DNA from: Nostoc sp. C052
GTDB taxonomy: Bacteria; Cyanobacteriota; Cyanobacteriia; Cyanobacteriales; Nostocaceae
Assembly: GCF_013393905.1 (NCBI RefSeq)
Contig: NZ_CP040272.1
Coordinates: forward strand, 1,674,001 to 1,738,000
Direction of reading: 5' to 3'
DNA length: 64,000 bases
Below, in pieces: positions 42,680 through 51,841 of the stretch. Positions within the stretch are counted from its first letter, which is position 1. Each line of letters opens with the position of its first letter. Under the pieces are notes generated by a model. That model was not told where the DNA came from and searched no databases. It worked only from the letters and a program-made list of their open reading frames with translations. The translations under genes were made by a program, and so were the position numbers.

Positions 42680-44667
42680 ATGCTACAACAATTAATCGCA
42701 ATTGGGATGAGGCAAACTACTGCTATCTATCAGCAGCCATAGCTGTGGTGCGTGGTATTTTAGAAAATCACACGGCAAAAGAGCAAAATCAAGCTCCACA
42801 GAAAAACCAAGGGCTTTTACAGCAAGCTTTACAGGAAGCTGCTGCTGCAATGCCTGCACCATCGGCATTGGAGAGAGTAGGCAAAATGTTTAACCTCTCA
42901 TCCTTTGAATGTGATTTGTTGCTGTTGTGTGCAGGCATGGAATTAAATGGAGATTTTGCTAAATTATGTGCTATAATCCACGGGGATTCGCAACGAGCTT
43001 ACCCAACTTTGGGTTTAGCTCTGGCAGCTTTACCCGATGTCCACTGGGATGCGATCGCACCAAATGCTCCCTTACGCCATTGGCGATTAATTCAAATTGG
43101 CGATGGTCATGCCCTGACTCTCAGTCCCCTAAGAATTGACGAACGAATTTTACATTATCTCACGGGCATTCAATATCTTGACGAACGCTTGGCTGGCATC
43201 ATTGAACCATTACCAGAAGCTAGTGATTTAGTACCTTCGCACCAAGATTTAGCAGAGCGAGTCGCAGCAATTTGGTCACAAGCTTCCAAGGTTAATAGCT
43301 TGCCAATTGTCCAGTTATGTAGTAAAGAAACTACTAGTAAACGTGCCATTGCCACCAAAATTTCTCAGCTTCATGGTTTAAATCTCTGGGTAATGGCTGC
43401 ACAAGCCATTCCTTTAGCACCTGGCGAGTTGGATAATCTTATCCGCCTGTGGACTCGCGAGACGATTTTAAGTAATAGTGCCCTACTCATAGATTGTAAC
43501 GAACTGGATACTAATGATATAGCGCGGCTAAATGCGATCGCTCATTTCATTGAACGCATAAAAGGCTTTTTAATAGTTACAAGTCGGGAACCCATAGGTT
43601 TATCACAACGCCTAGTAGTTACTTTTGATGTACATCAACCAACTAGCAAAGAACAAGGTGCAGTTTGGCAAGATGCGCTAAATGGGATTGCACCAACAAT
43701 GAACGGGCAAGTTAAAACCCTAGTGGAGCAGTTTAACCTAAGTGCTGCAACCATTCGCGCTGCTTGTGCAGAAGCCGCAGGCCAGTTAGCACAAACGCCA
43801 GAAACCAATATTGGTGATATTTTATGGGATGCCTGCCGTGTGCAAGCACGTCCACGCTTGGATGAACTTGCCCAACGAATTGAGCCATCTGGTGATTGGG
43901 AAGACTTAGTATTACCAGAGGCACAGAAACAAATTCTTCGCGACATTGCGGCTCATGTGCGCCAACGTAGTACTGTATATCACAATTGGGGTTTTGGGGC
44001 CAAGAGTGCTAGAGGATTGGGAATCAGCGCTCTATTTGCAGGTAGTAGCGGCACTGGTAAAACTTTGGGGGCAGAAGTGCTGGCTCATAAATTACGCCTC
44101 GATCTTTATCGTATTGACCTATCATCGGTAGTCAGCAAATATATTGGCGAGACAGAGAAGAATTTGCGCCGGGTATTTGATGCCGCAGAACAAGGCGGGG
44201 TGATTTTGTTATTTGATGAAGCTGACGCTTTATTTGGTAAACGGAGTGAAGTTAAAGATGCCCGCGATCGCTATGCCAATATAGAAGTTAGCTACCTATT
44301 GCAACGGATGGAAAGTTACCCAGGTTTAGCAGTCCTGACTACCAACTTGAAAAGTGCAATTGATACAGCATTTTTGCGGCGGATTCGTTTCGTAGTCCAG
44401 TTTCCCTTCCCCGACACAACACAACGAGCCGAAATTTGGCGACGCGTTTTCCCAGATGATACACCAACCACAGGTTTAGATGCTCTGCAACTAGCACGGC
44501 TCAATGTCGCTGGGGGAAATATCCGTAACATCGCCTTAAATGCAGCTTTCCTCGCTGCCGATGCTGGAGAAGCAGTGCAGATGAAACACATATTGCGGGC
44601 TGCTCAGACAGAATATAGTAAGTTAGAGAAGCCTTTAACTGAGGCAGAAATTGGAGGATGGACGTAA
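42676..44667 (+). CDS. AAA+ ATPase of contractile-injection-system type
   Basis: A 663-residue ATPase. Residues 1 to about 400 are a helical N-terminal region with a degenerate ATPase-like part (IVQLCSKETTSKRAIATKIS, then SALLIDCNELD). The active AAA+ module follows: Walker A in LFAGSSGTGKTLGAEVLA near 455, Walker B VILLFDEADALFGKR near 512, and the arginine-finger region FLRRIRFVVQFPFPD. This two-part design is that of the Pvc15/Afp15 group, which works in assembly of contractile injection systems. It is coupled by ATGA overlap to the DUF4255 gene, which supports the assignment. An AAA+ chaperone for another complex cannot be excluded. Confidence 0.82.
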   Translation: MNATTINRNWDEANYCYLSAAIAVVRGILENHTAKEQNQAPQKNQGLLQQALQEAAAAMPAPSALERVGKMFNLSSFECDLLLLCAGMELNGDFAKLCAIIHGDSQRAYPTLGLALAALPDVHWDAIAPNAPLRHWRLIQIGDGHALTLSPLRIDERILHYLTGIQYLDERLAGIIEPLPEASDLVPSHQDLAERVAAIWSQASKVNSLPIVQLCSKETTSKRAIATKISQLHGLNLWVMAAQAIPLAPGELDNLIRLWTRETILSNSALLIDCNELDTNDIARLNAIAHFIERIKGFLIVTSREPIGLSQRLVVTFDVHQPTSKEQGAVWQDALNGIAPTMNGQVKTLVEQFNLSAATIRAACAEAAGQLAQTPETNIGDILWDACRVQARPRLDELAQRIEPSGDWEDLVLPEAQKQILRDIAAHVRQRSTVYHNWGFGAKSARGLGISALFAGSSGTGKTLGAEVLAHKLRLDLYRIDLSSVVSKYIGETEKNLRRVFDAAEQGGVILLFDEADALFGKRSEVKDARDRYANIEVSYLLQRMESYPGLAVLTTNLKSAIDTAFLRRIRFVVQFPFPDTTQRAEIWRRVFPDDTPTTGLDALQLARLNVAGGNIRNIALNAAFLAADAGEAVQMKHILRAAQTEYSKLEKPLTEAEIGGWT

Positions 44668-44743
44668 GGATTCTAAGTAATCCAGACAGAATTAATTACA
44701 CAATGTCATTGCGAATGGAGCAAAGCGGATGCGTAGCGTATAT

Positions 44744-45044
44744 TTACAGCTATTTTCAGGTAAATAGACCACGCGGTAGGGGCACAGCATTGCTCATTGG
44801 TGTCAACTTAACGTGAAACCGCTTGTCCGCCGGGAATTGAAATTCCCATCTCATAGATAAAGTCATCTTCAGATGACTCAAAATCTCCAGTCTACTTCAG
44901 TAGACTTAAGCTATTAGCCAGAGAATTTATTCCCTGGCGGGCGACGAAGCCAACAGTTAAGCTATTTTTGGTAAAAGTAGACACCAACGAGCAATGCTGT
45001 GCCCTTACGACAGATGTGGTTCAAATACATGAGAACTGCTGTAA
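44744..45044 (+). mobile_element. Complete MITE-like family B element (301 bp)
   Basis: Ends ttacagctattttcaggtaa and tacatgagaactgctgtaa are imperfect inverted repeats that extend inward as gcacagcattgctcattggt and accaacgagcaatgctgtgc. Two strong hairpins lie in the middle: gtcatcttcagatgac and agtctacttcagtagact. There is no coding capacity. Partial copies are at 23367-23686 and 34575-34646. The remaining bases up to plsC show no gene. Confidence 0.85.
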
Positions 45045-45190
45045 TGTGTCCTTACTTCAATCCCCTAGATTTATCTATGGAGTTACTCAGCACTCAGTAC
45101 TCCTGAATACTTCCCATTCCTTCAATTTTGCATTTGCTCTGGGGCTTGCGATCGCTTATGCTAAGTTGAGTTTGATTTGCATTATCTTCT

Positions 45191-45829
45191 GTGGACAGAA
45201 ACCGCGAACCGTTTATCAGTCTGGCACTTTACCACGCCTTTAAATGGTCAGTCGTCAGCCCCATGTTTCACGCTTACTTTCGGGGCCAAATTTATGGTAC
45301 GGAAAATGTCCCCCAATCAGGGCCGCTAGTGGTAGTGAGTAATCACGCGAGTTACTTTGACCCACCAATTGTCTCTAATTGTGTACGTCGTCCAGTGGCG
45401 TATATGGCTAAAGAAGAGTTATTTAGTATTCCCATTTTGGCGCAAGCGATTAAATTGTATGGCGCTTACCCAGTGAGTCGGGGAAATGCCGATCGCAATG
45501 CCATCCGTTCTGCCCTAGAATATCTCGATAACGGTTGGGCTGTCGGTGTTTTCTTGCAAGGTACTCGTACCCCAGATGGTCGGATTACAGACCCGAAAAG
45601 AGGTGCGCTGCTGCTGGCGGCGAAAGCAAAAGCCCCAATATTGCCGGTGAGTGTTTGGGGTACTGAGGGTATTTTAGACAAAGGCTCGAAAATCCCTCGC
45701 GCAGTTACCATCACTGTGAGAATTGGAAACTTGATTGATGCTCCCAGTTCCACAAATAAAGAAGAATTAGAAGCGTTGACACAAAAGTGTGCGACAGTAA
45801 TTAACGAAATGCATGATTTAGGACGTTGA
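45191..45829 (+). CDS. plsC: 1-acyl-sn-glycerol-3-phosphate acyltransferase family protein
   Basis: A 212-residue membrane-associated acyltransferase that adds the second acyl chain in phosphatidic acid synthesis. The catalytic motif is VVSNHASYFDPP (NHx4D), block II is AYPVSRGNADRNAI, block III is FLQGTRTPDGR, where the common Glu of FPEGTR is Gln, and block IV is APILPVSVWGTEG. It starts at GTG 45191; no ATG precedes the conserved YHAFKWSVVSPMF start. It is unlinked to other lipid genes here. The Glu-to-Gln change may alter substrate handling but is seen in family members. Confidence 0.88.
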   Translation: MDRNREPFISLALYHAFKWSVVSPMFHAYFRGQIYGTENVPQSGPLVVVSNHASYFDPPIVSNCVRRPVAYMAKEELFSIPILAQAIKLYGAYPVSRGNADRNAIRSALEYLDNGWAVGVFLQGTRTPDGRITDPKRGALLLAAKAKAPILPVSVWGTEGILDKGSKIPRAVTITVRIGNLIDAPSSTNKEELEALTQKCATVINEMHDLGR

Positions 45830-45886
45830 ATTTAGGCAAATTAAGCGATCGCTCATTTAATCTACATTCCTTAATGGTCTTTTGAT

Positions 45887-47638
45887 TCAGTTCAATTTAA
45901 ATTCATCAAACTTCAATACTTCTGAATTAGGTTTGCGAGTATCAAAACGATAACTACTTATCGTACCTGTCCCCGTATCAAAGATACTGAAAACTGTAAT
46001 ATCATTACTTGCAATATAAGGTATCGGCTTTCCATCTTCGCCTAGCAAGGGGGCAATTGTTGGCACTATCGGTTCTAATCCATTGGGATCGCCAACCTTA
46101 ACATAATCCTCTTGATATCCAATTGGTACTTCTCGTTTTCTGTCACCCCAGGCAGCACCGTAAGTATTACCCACATTAGATGTTTCTAGAAAGTGCATTC
46201 CACTTTGACTAACAAAGCGATTCCACAAATGGGAATGCCCATAAAATACTAATTGTACATTAGCGGCTTCAAGTATTGGGACAACATCACGAATAATATA
46301 ATCTGCGTCTTTGGGATATTCGTAACGGACTGCTTTGATATTATTACCATCCCGTTCAATTATTTGTACTGGTTCTGTATAAGCAGGAACTATATTATCG
46401 CCTAATGTGTGGGGTGGATGATGGAACATCACAACTTTGTATTTCGCTTGTTTAAACTCTGCGCTGTTGAGTTCTGCCTCCAGCCAATTGTACTGTTTAC
46501 TGCCTTTAACAATTGGCTCATAAATCAGTTGTCCATAGCCCCAATTTTCAGGATTATTTAAGTCTTTTTCGGCTTCTTGATATCTACCCCTACGCTTGAC
46601 ATCTAAGCTGGGAGTCCGCCACATATTCGTAATGTAGAGTACCACCAAACGCACATCACCAAAGCTGACTGCATAATACTTTTTTCCACCCTCTTTACTT
46701 TTTGGTAAAGAGAAAATCTCTTCGTAGGTATTAGTATTAAAAGAATTATCTATTAAAGATTTATCCTGGTAGATTTTTTGAGCGACAACACGAGGAATTG
46801 TATCATCAAATTCACTATCTAAACTTTCTGTTCTGGCAAAGCGCCCCATCACCTCATGATTGCCAATGCAAGTAAACATGGGTGCGTGTTGAATTATTTG
46901 TCCACCAACATAGGTTGTCTTAACACCATTGTGAGTCATGTCATAAGTAGCACGACCTTGTAAACCGGGAAACAATGCACCACCACTACTATCATCAAAC
47001 CATTCTGAGGCGCGATCGCTGACATTAACCAAATCACCAGCAAACCACACCCCATCAACTCTGCCAACTGTTTCTACCACCTTTTGCAGATTTGCAGAGG
47101 TCATGGGCTTTAATTGATGATCTGAGGTGAGTAAAATTTTGAGTGGCGTATCGGGTTTGGGAGTAGCTGTAAGGGTAAAAACATCACTGTTAATGCTCTC
47201 GCCATCTTCTCGCACACTTGTAACGCGATAGTTTACCCGTAAACCAGGAGTTAACCCAGTTACCTCAGCTTCATGTCGCCAAATATCACGCTGGATGGGT
47301 TTTTGATTGATTTGGCTGTCTTTGGTTTGGTTAGCAACTCTTGACTTTTGGTCTTCGCGCGTGCGACTGAGTTTGGTAATATTTGCCTTAGCAGTTTGTT
47401 TGAGATTTTCTCCATAGAAGACTGTGTGATTAACACCAGCAAACTCAGTAAACCAGACTACTCGCACTGAGTTTTCAGTTGGCAGTTGCAAAAATGGATC
47501 GGTGAGCAGTTGGGGTGCTGATGTCATAATTGTTTGCCCAAATGAACGCACACTTATCAGAGTAAAGCATATAACAAGCACAAGCATAACCACTGAGGAT
47601 ATTTTACGGCTGCTTGTACGTCTGAGCATGAGTAACAT
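45887..47638 (-). CDS. Secreted metallophosphoesterase, purple-acid-phosphatase type
   Basis: A 583-residue protein with an N-terminal membrane/signal segment (VVMLVLVICFTLISVRSF), a fibronectin III-like domain to about residue 155 (PTENSVRVVWFTEFAGVNHT), then a calcineurin-like phosphoesterase. Metal ligands are in LLTSDHQL, VWFAGDLVNVSD, CIGNHEVMGR, VVMFHHPPHT and LVFYGHSHLWNR. The expected Asp-x-His of the first motif appears as SDHQ. It probably releases phosphate from organic esters outside the cytoplasm. The substrate is not predictable. No Pho box was evident to me. Confidence 0.85.
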   Translation of the reverse strand: MLLMLRRTSSRKISSVVMLVLVICFTLISVRSFGQTIMTSAPQLLTDPFLQLPTENSVRVVWFTEFAGVNHTVFYGENLKQTAKANITKLSRTREDQKSRVANQTKDSQINQKPIQRDIWRHEAEVTGLTPGLRVNYRVTSVREDGESINSDVFTLTATPKPDTPLKILLTSDHQLKPMTSANLQKVVETVGRVDGVWFAGDLVNVSDRASEWFDDSSGGALFPGLQGRATYDMTHNGVKTTYVGGQIIQHAPMFTCIGNHEVMGRFARTESLDSEFDDTIPRVVAQKIYQDKSLIDNSFNTNTYEEIFSLPKSKEGGKKYYAVSFGDVRLVVLYITNMWRTPSLDVKRRGRYQEAEKDLNNPENWGYGQLIYEPIVKGSKQYNWLEAELNSAEFKQAKYKVVMFHHPPHTLGDNIVPAYTEPVQIIERDGNNIKAVRYEYPKDADYIIRDVVPILEAANVQLVFYGHSHLWNRFVSQSGMHFLETSNVGNTYGAAWGDRKREVPIGYQEDYVKVGDPNGLEPIVPTIAPLLGEDGKPIPYIASNDITVFSIFDTGTGTISSYRFDTRKPNSEVLKFDEFKLN

Positions 47639-47756
47639 ACCAAATTTTTTCGGGTATTAACTTACTGAATACAATTTCATTGATTAGCCTTTAATCTCAC
47701 ACGAATTGTAAAACCTTCTGCCCCCTTCAATTTTTTGGTCGTCTTTAAGGCAATAT

Positions 47757-47833
47757 GCTTGGATTAAGGGTTATTGGTCTTTGAAGACGTGATAAATCGC
47801 GTCTATACATCAGGGTTTTGGGCTTATCCAAGC
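47757..47833 (+). repeat. Inverted-repeat element between convergent-type genes
   Basis: gcttggattaaggg and ggcttatccaagc form outer arms, and an inner palindrome gaagacgtgataaatcgcgt (with ct) matches the core of family E. It lies downstream of ilvN and upstream of the phosphoesterase gene. Confidence 0.6.
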
Positions 47834-47928
47834 AGAAAGTCACAGTAACAACTGCTACTATGACTTCTGCTGTGTTTAATTTATGCGCTTGCTGTTGAGT
47901 ATTTCTGAGCCTTGACTTAAATTCCCAA

Positions 47929-48447
47929 CTAAACCTTTGCTTCCAAAGATTTGAGTAACTCGGTATTGACGCCCGACTCACGAGTTAGGGCAATTTTGCC
48001 AGTGCGGGCGATTTCTTTCAAACCAAATTTTTGCAACACTTGCACGATCGCTACCATTTTACCTGGATCTCCCACAACTTCTAAGGTGAGAGAATCTTCT
48101 GCCACATCCACGACTCGCGCCCGGAAAATTTGAGACAGTTCAATGACTTCTGAGCGATTGCTGGTACTAGCATTCACCTTCAAAAGCATCAATTCCCGCT
48201 CGACACAAGGAATTTCGGTAATATCCTGGACTTTCAACACATTGACTAATTTGTACAGTTGCTTGGTGAGCTGCTCGATAATGCGATCGTCACCAGGGAC
48301 AACCATTGTAATTCGAGAGACTCCTCCTTGTTCAGCAGGGCCAACAGCAAGGCTTTCAATATTAAAGCCGCGACGCGCAAATAAACCAGAAATGCGGGAA
48401 AGAACACCCGCCTCATCTTCTACGAGAACTGAAAGGGTATGTTTCAT
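47929..48447 (-). CDS. ilvN: Acetolactate synthase small subunit
   Basis: A 172-residue regulatory subunit that activates the large subunit and gives it valine feedback control in branched-chain amino acid synthesis. The ACT domain is plain: MKHTLSVLVEDEAGVLSRIS, GLFARRGFNIESLAVGP and SRITMVVPGDD. The C-terminal domain has EVVGDPGKMVAIVQVLQKFG. The ATG at 48447 is the right start; three extra codons from a TTG lie upstream. The large-subunit gene is not adjacent, which is usual in cyanobacteria. Confidence 0.95.
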   Translation of the reverse strand: MKHTLSVLVEDEAGVLSRISGLFARRGFNIESLAVGPAEQGGVSRITMVVPGDDRIIEQLTKQLYKLVNVLKVQDITEIPCVERELMLLKVNASTSNRSEVIELSQIFRARVVDVAEDSLTLEVVGDPGKMVAIVQVLQKFGLKEIARTGKIALTRESGVNTELLKSLEAKV

Positions 48448-48718
48448 CTTCGCCAACAGAGGCTAGAGCAGGAATTGAGTAACGCAGACACTAGCAAAAG
48501 GCAACGCTAGACCTACTACCGCACTAAAAATTTAGTGCGACCTCCTATTGTAAACTTAAGAGATGCACTCATTGCATTCTCAATCGAAAAATTGTCTAGA
48601 AATCATACTGCAAGCAAGAATTTCATTGAATGTATATCTTTTCATTGGCAGATGCGGCATTTTTGTAAAGCTTTTATACTCAGGCTTGATAAGCCTCTAA
48701 ATTAAGGAGAAAAGTTTT

Positions 48719-49084
48719 ATGGGTTGGTTACAAAGATTGTTTGGAATGGAAAAACCTGAAAATGCAGAAGTAAACCCGGCTCCACAGGCTGTAGTGCAAG
48801 CTCCTAGTAGTGACGTTGCTACTGCTACGCAATCGATACCCCCAGAACGTCTAGGATTAAGCGGAGAATATGACCAAAGTGGTTTAGCAAAACGGGTAGC
48901 GTTGGCATTTGATGAAGACGCTCAACTTGACGACGTTAATACTCTTTGGGTGGCTCAAACGGGTAGTACTGTGGTGTTGAAAGGTAAAGTCCCCAGTCAA
49001 GAAATTCTTAACAAAATGGTTTCTGTGGCGCGTTCAGTGAATGGTGCTACAGATGTTGACACGAACCAAGCGACGATTGAGTAA
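48719..49084 (+). CDS. BON-domain protein
   Basis: A 121-residue soluble protein. Residues about 55-121 are a BON domain (GLAKRVALAFDEDAQLDDVN, then GSTVVLKGKVPSQEILNKMV and VNGATDVDTNQATI). The N-terminal half is a low-complexity linker rich in Ala, Pro and Gln, with no signal peptide. BON domains bind phospholipid or carbohydrate, often in stress proteins, but this one looks cytoplasmic. An AAGGAG ribosome site sits upstream of the ATG. It is a single gene, followed by a palindromic repeat. Confidence 0.8.
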   Translation: MGWLQRLFGMEKPENAEVNPAPQAVVQAPSSDVATATQSIPPERLGLSGEYDQSGLAKRVALAFDEDAQLDDVNTLWVAQTGSTVVLKGKVPSQEILNKMVSVARSVNGATDVDTNQATIE

Positions 49085-49095
49085 GTACTGCTGAT

Positions 49096-49198
49096 GCGAT
49101 GCCTACGGCGGGCTACGCCTACGCACCCATTGCAATAACCATAACATTTAAGGAATAACCAATGGTTGGCGATGCCTGCGGCGGTCTTCGCCTACGCC
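49096..49198. repeat. Two copies of a REP-like GC-rich palindrome (family R)
   Basis: gcgatgcctacggcgggcta plus cgcctacgca at 49096-49125, and ggcgatgcctgcggcggtct plus tcgcctacgcc at 49168-49198. Related copies are at 55408-55437, 62790-62819 and 62110-62141. The second copy lies inside the 3' end of the alpha/beta hydrolase gene. Confidence 0.8.
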
Positions 49199-50101
49199 AA
49201 CCCATTTCTCAATCCAATCTAAAATCGCTTGGTTAACTAGTTCTGGACATTCATCATGGGGACAATGCCCGACATCCTCCAGATTCAGCACTTCCAATTT
49301 CTCGTTATATTGGGCGAACTGGTTAGCTAGGGCTGGCGGAACAAATCGGTCTTTTTGTCCCCAAATTAAAAGCATGGGAATTGTTAAGGTTGGTAATACT
49401 GTCTTGACACTGGGACTAAAATTAATTCCGATCGCAGCTTTAAATAAAGCACTAAACGCCCTCGCAGAACCCCGATCTTGGGGAGGCCCTGCTAGAATTT
49501 CAATGAGTTCATCAGTAATCGCCTCTGGATTAGCGTAGGCGATACTAGCCCAGCGACGCAGCACCCCAGGACGGCGCACGAAGTTAAATACAGGTTTAAG
49601 TATCAACGGCGAAGCAACAACATTTTTAATTGCTGTGACGAGTGGGCGCAACACAGGAGGAATTGCTTCTTGTTCTAATGAAGGGTCGGGTAAACTCATC
49701 ATTACCATACCCATCACCATATCGGGGTGGGCTGCGGCCGCGGCCATCGAAATCAGTGAACCATTAGAATTGCCTATTAATATCGCTGGTTGAAGGATAA
49801 ATGTTTTCCAGAAATCGTAAACTTGCTCAACCCAGAATTCGATGCTGTAATTAGCTGCGGCTTTTTCAGAAGCGCCAAAACCCAACATATCGATGGCGTA
49901 AACCGTGTGATGTTCACCCAAAACCTCTAAATTATGTCGCCAATGGCCAATGGAAGCGCCAAAGCCATGTAACAGAATTAGAGGTGTTGTATTGTGGTGA
50001 TTTTGGCTAGGACGAATGTAAGTGTAGCGGGTTTGCCAGCCCCGCCAAATCCAATCTCTTTGATTACCAACCCGTTCCTGCCAATGTACCGTAGTGGTCA
50101 C
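49148..50101 (-). CDS. Alpha/beta hydrolase
   Basis: A 317-residue hydrolase. The oxyanion region is LILLHGFGASIGHWRHNLE, the nucleophile elbow is GNSNGSLISM with Ser in the centre, and the catalytic His is in DVGHCPHDECPE. A cap domain lies between. It belongs to the epoxide hydrolase/haloperoxidase-like group common in cyanobacteria; the substrate is unknown. The start is GTG at 50101, fixed by GGAGG five bases upstream. The last 16 residues (GVGEDRRRHRQPLVIP) are translated from a family R palindrome, so the protein probably once ended nearer WIEKW. Confidence 0.88.
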   Translation of the reverse strand: MTTTVHWQERVGNQRDWIWRGWQTRYTYIRPSQNHHNTTPLILLHGFGASIGHWRHNLEVLGEHHTVYAIDMLGFGASEKAAANYSIEFWVEQVYDFWKTFILQPAILIGNSNGSLISMAAAAAHPDMVMGMVMMSLPDPSLEQEAIPPVLRPLVTAIKNVVASPLILKPVFNFVRRPGVLRRWASIAYANPEAITDELIEILAGPPQDRGSARAFSALFKAAIGINFSPSVKTVLPTLTIPMLLIWGQKDRFVPPALANQFAQYNEKLEVLNLEDVGHCPHDECPELVNQAILDWIEKWVGVGEDRRRHRQPLVIP

Positions 50102-50242
50102 ACTTACCTCCGATTTATTAGCACTGAAATTCTATTATAAGAATTGGGTAATGGGCATTGGGTATTGAGAAGAGGCAGAGGGGAAAACTCTTCTCCGTTG
50201 CTCCCCTGCTCCCTTGCTTCTTTCCCAGTCCCCATTCCCTAT

Positions 50243-51262
50243 TTATCTAACAAATTGCGGCATAATTTCGGCGGCGGTGAATATTCCATAGATGCCGCGT
50301 TGGTGCAATTGTCTGCCAGCTTTGAGATAGCCGAAGGCAGGGCCGCAGACATTTGCTGCCATGCTGGTTTCATCTCCCAGAGTAAAGGTATGGGTGGAAA
50401 TCTTGCCTTCAAAGGTACGTCCTGTTACCTTCACATTGGTGCTGAGGGGCTTTTTGGGATTGCGGGTATCGACGACACCACCAACTGTAACGCGATCGCG
50501 CCCCACTATCCCCGCTACTTCTAACATCACATCATCAGCGTGTTCCATATTTGTCAAGGTAAGCACGCCATTAGTTTTATCTAGTAGTGCTTCTACTTCG
50601 GCATCAGTCATCGCTCTAGCAGTTTCCACTGTATAACCAGGCATGTGGCCGATATCTTCCCGAACGGTGGCGCGGTAAGCTTCCCAGTTCGCAATTCCTA
50701 CCCCAAAGGTAATTTCAACTTGATGAATTTCGGCGTAGCTTTGAGCGGCTAAAGCTGCTGCTGCTGTTAACAGTCCAGGTGTAGCACCACATCCTGTCAT
50801 GTAGGTAATTCCAGCAGCTTCTAGTTCCTCTTTCATGGCGAGGAGTTGTTCTACAGCAGTGGTGCGTTTAATTGCATCTACTAGTACCCCACGCCAACCA
50901 GATTTGATAAATTCCTTAGCGACATTGGGAATAAAGTCATTTGGCAGGTTGGGTAAAGCCAAAAAATACCCATCTATTTCAGCTATTTCGATTAAATCCT
51001 GAATACTTTGATTTGTTAATGTACCAATTGGCTCTAAATAACCCACCGAACCTTGGGCTTGATAGGTTGCAACGGATTTTTCAGTATTTAAACCTTCAGC
51101 AGCGTAAGCGTAACCTTTTTGGTCTGCTGCTGCGACTAAAATCATTTCTCGTTTGCCAGCAAGTACCTTGGCGGCCGCTTGTCCGAGTCCGCCGAAACCC
51201 AGTACTCCCACACGTATCGCTGGCGAAATATTTAGAGAATTTTTGATTTTTTCAGAATTCAT
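50243..51262 (-). CDS. bioU: Saccharopine-dehydrogenase-like oxidoreductase, probable BioU
   Basis: A 339-residue Rossmann-fold protein (VGVLGFGGLGQAAAKVL) of a cyanobacterial group long labelled saccharopine dehydrogenase-like. It fits BioU, the suicide enzyme that makes 7,8-diaminononanoate for biotin by donating the amino group of its own lysine. The conserved VLVDAIKRTTAVEQL places a lysine at residue 132 from the ATG at 51262, close to the catalytic lysine of the Synechocystis enzyme. Eight codons from a TTG upstream were dropped. No other bio gene is next to it. If the lysine is not the catalytic one, a generic dehydrogenase role remains. Confidence 0.6.
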   Translation of the reverse strand: MNSEKIKNSLNISPAIRVGVLGFGGLGQAAAKVLAGKREMILVAAADQKGYAYAAEGLNTEKSVATYQAQGSVGYLEPIGTLTNQSIQDLIEIAEIDGYFLALPNLPNDFIPNVAKEFIKSGWRGVLVDAIKRTTAVEQLLAMKEELEAAGITYMTGCGATPGLLTAAAALAAQSYAEIHQVEITFGVGIANWEAYRATVREDIGHMPGYTVETARAMTDAEVEALLDKTNGVLTLTNMEHADDVMLEVAGIVGRDRVTVGGVVDTRNPKKPLSTNVKVTGRTFEGKISTHTFTLGDETSMAANVCGPAFGYLKAGRQLHQRGIYGIFTAAEIMPQFVR

Positions 51263-51841
51263 AGTCAATTCGTTAAGTTGAATCAAAAGCCTTAAGTATT
51301 CAGCATCTCAGCTTCCGGCTTGTAACTGGTGGCTGATGGCTGATAAATCAAAGCTATAGAGATTAATTATGATTCATTATCCTGGGTTCTTTGACCTGAT
51401 ATTGCAGATATTTATTTGTTAGCGATCGCTTTTAGCCCAACCCAGACATCACCTTAAGGCTTATTTAATCGGTGTTGCAAGAGTACATCTTACTTTTACA
51501 ATTAGTCTTGATATTAGTAATAATACGTAAAAATTTATTCAAAAAAATATAAAACATAGACAAGTAAGTGAAGTATGGAAAATGCTATTCCAAGTAGTGA
51601 CACTTAAATAAACAGACACTATAGTAATGAAATTAACTAATGCTCGTATGTAGCAGGTTAGCTGAATAATGCTTATCAGCCAGTAAAAAGCTGAAAAACA
51701 CTGAAAAAACAGTGTTTTTAGGTCGGCATAAACTATACCGAAAGCGCTAAATTTCGGCTAATTTCTTGTGCCTTAAAACAGCAATGACCGCATAGTTAAT
51801 ATCTCAAGTTTCTCAAAAATTGATTTAGGTAGATAGAAGTT
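51263..51841. other. Intergenic region upstream of the RTX gene
   Basis: About 580 bp of AT-rich sequence with no gene that I can support. Bases 51681-51722 carry short agtaaaaagctgaaaaacac-like direct repeats. Promoters for bioU (leftward) and the RTX gene (rightward) are expected here. Confidence 0.45.
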
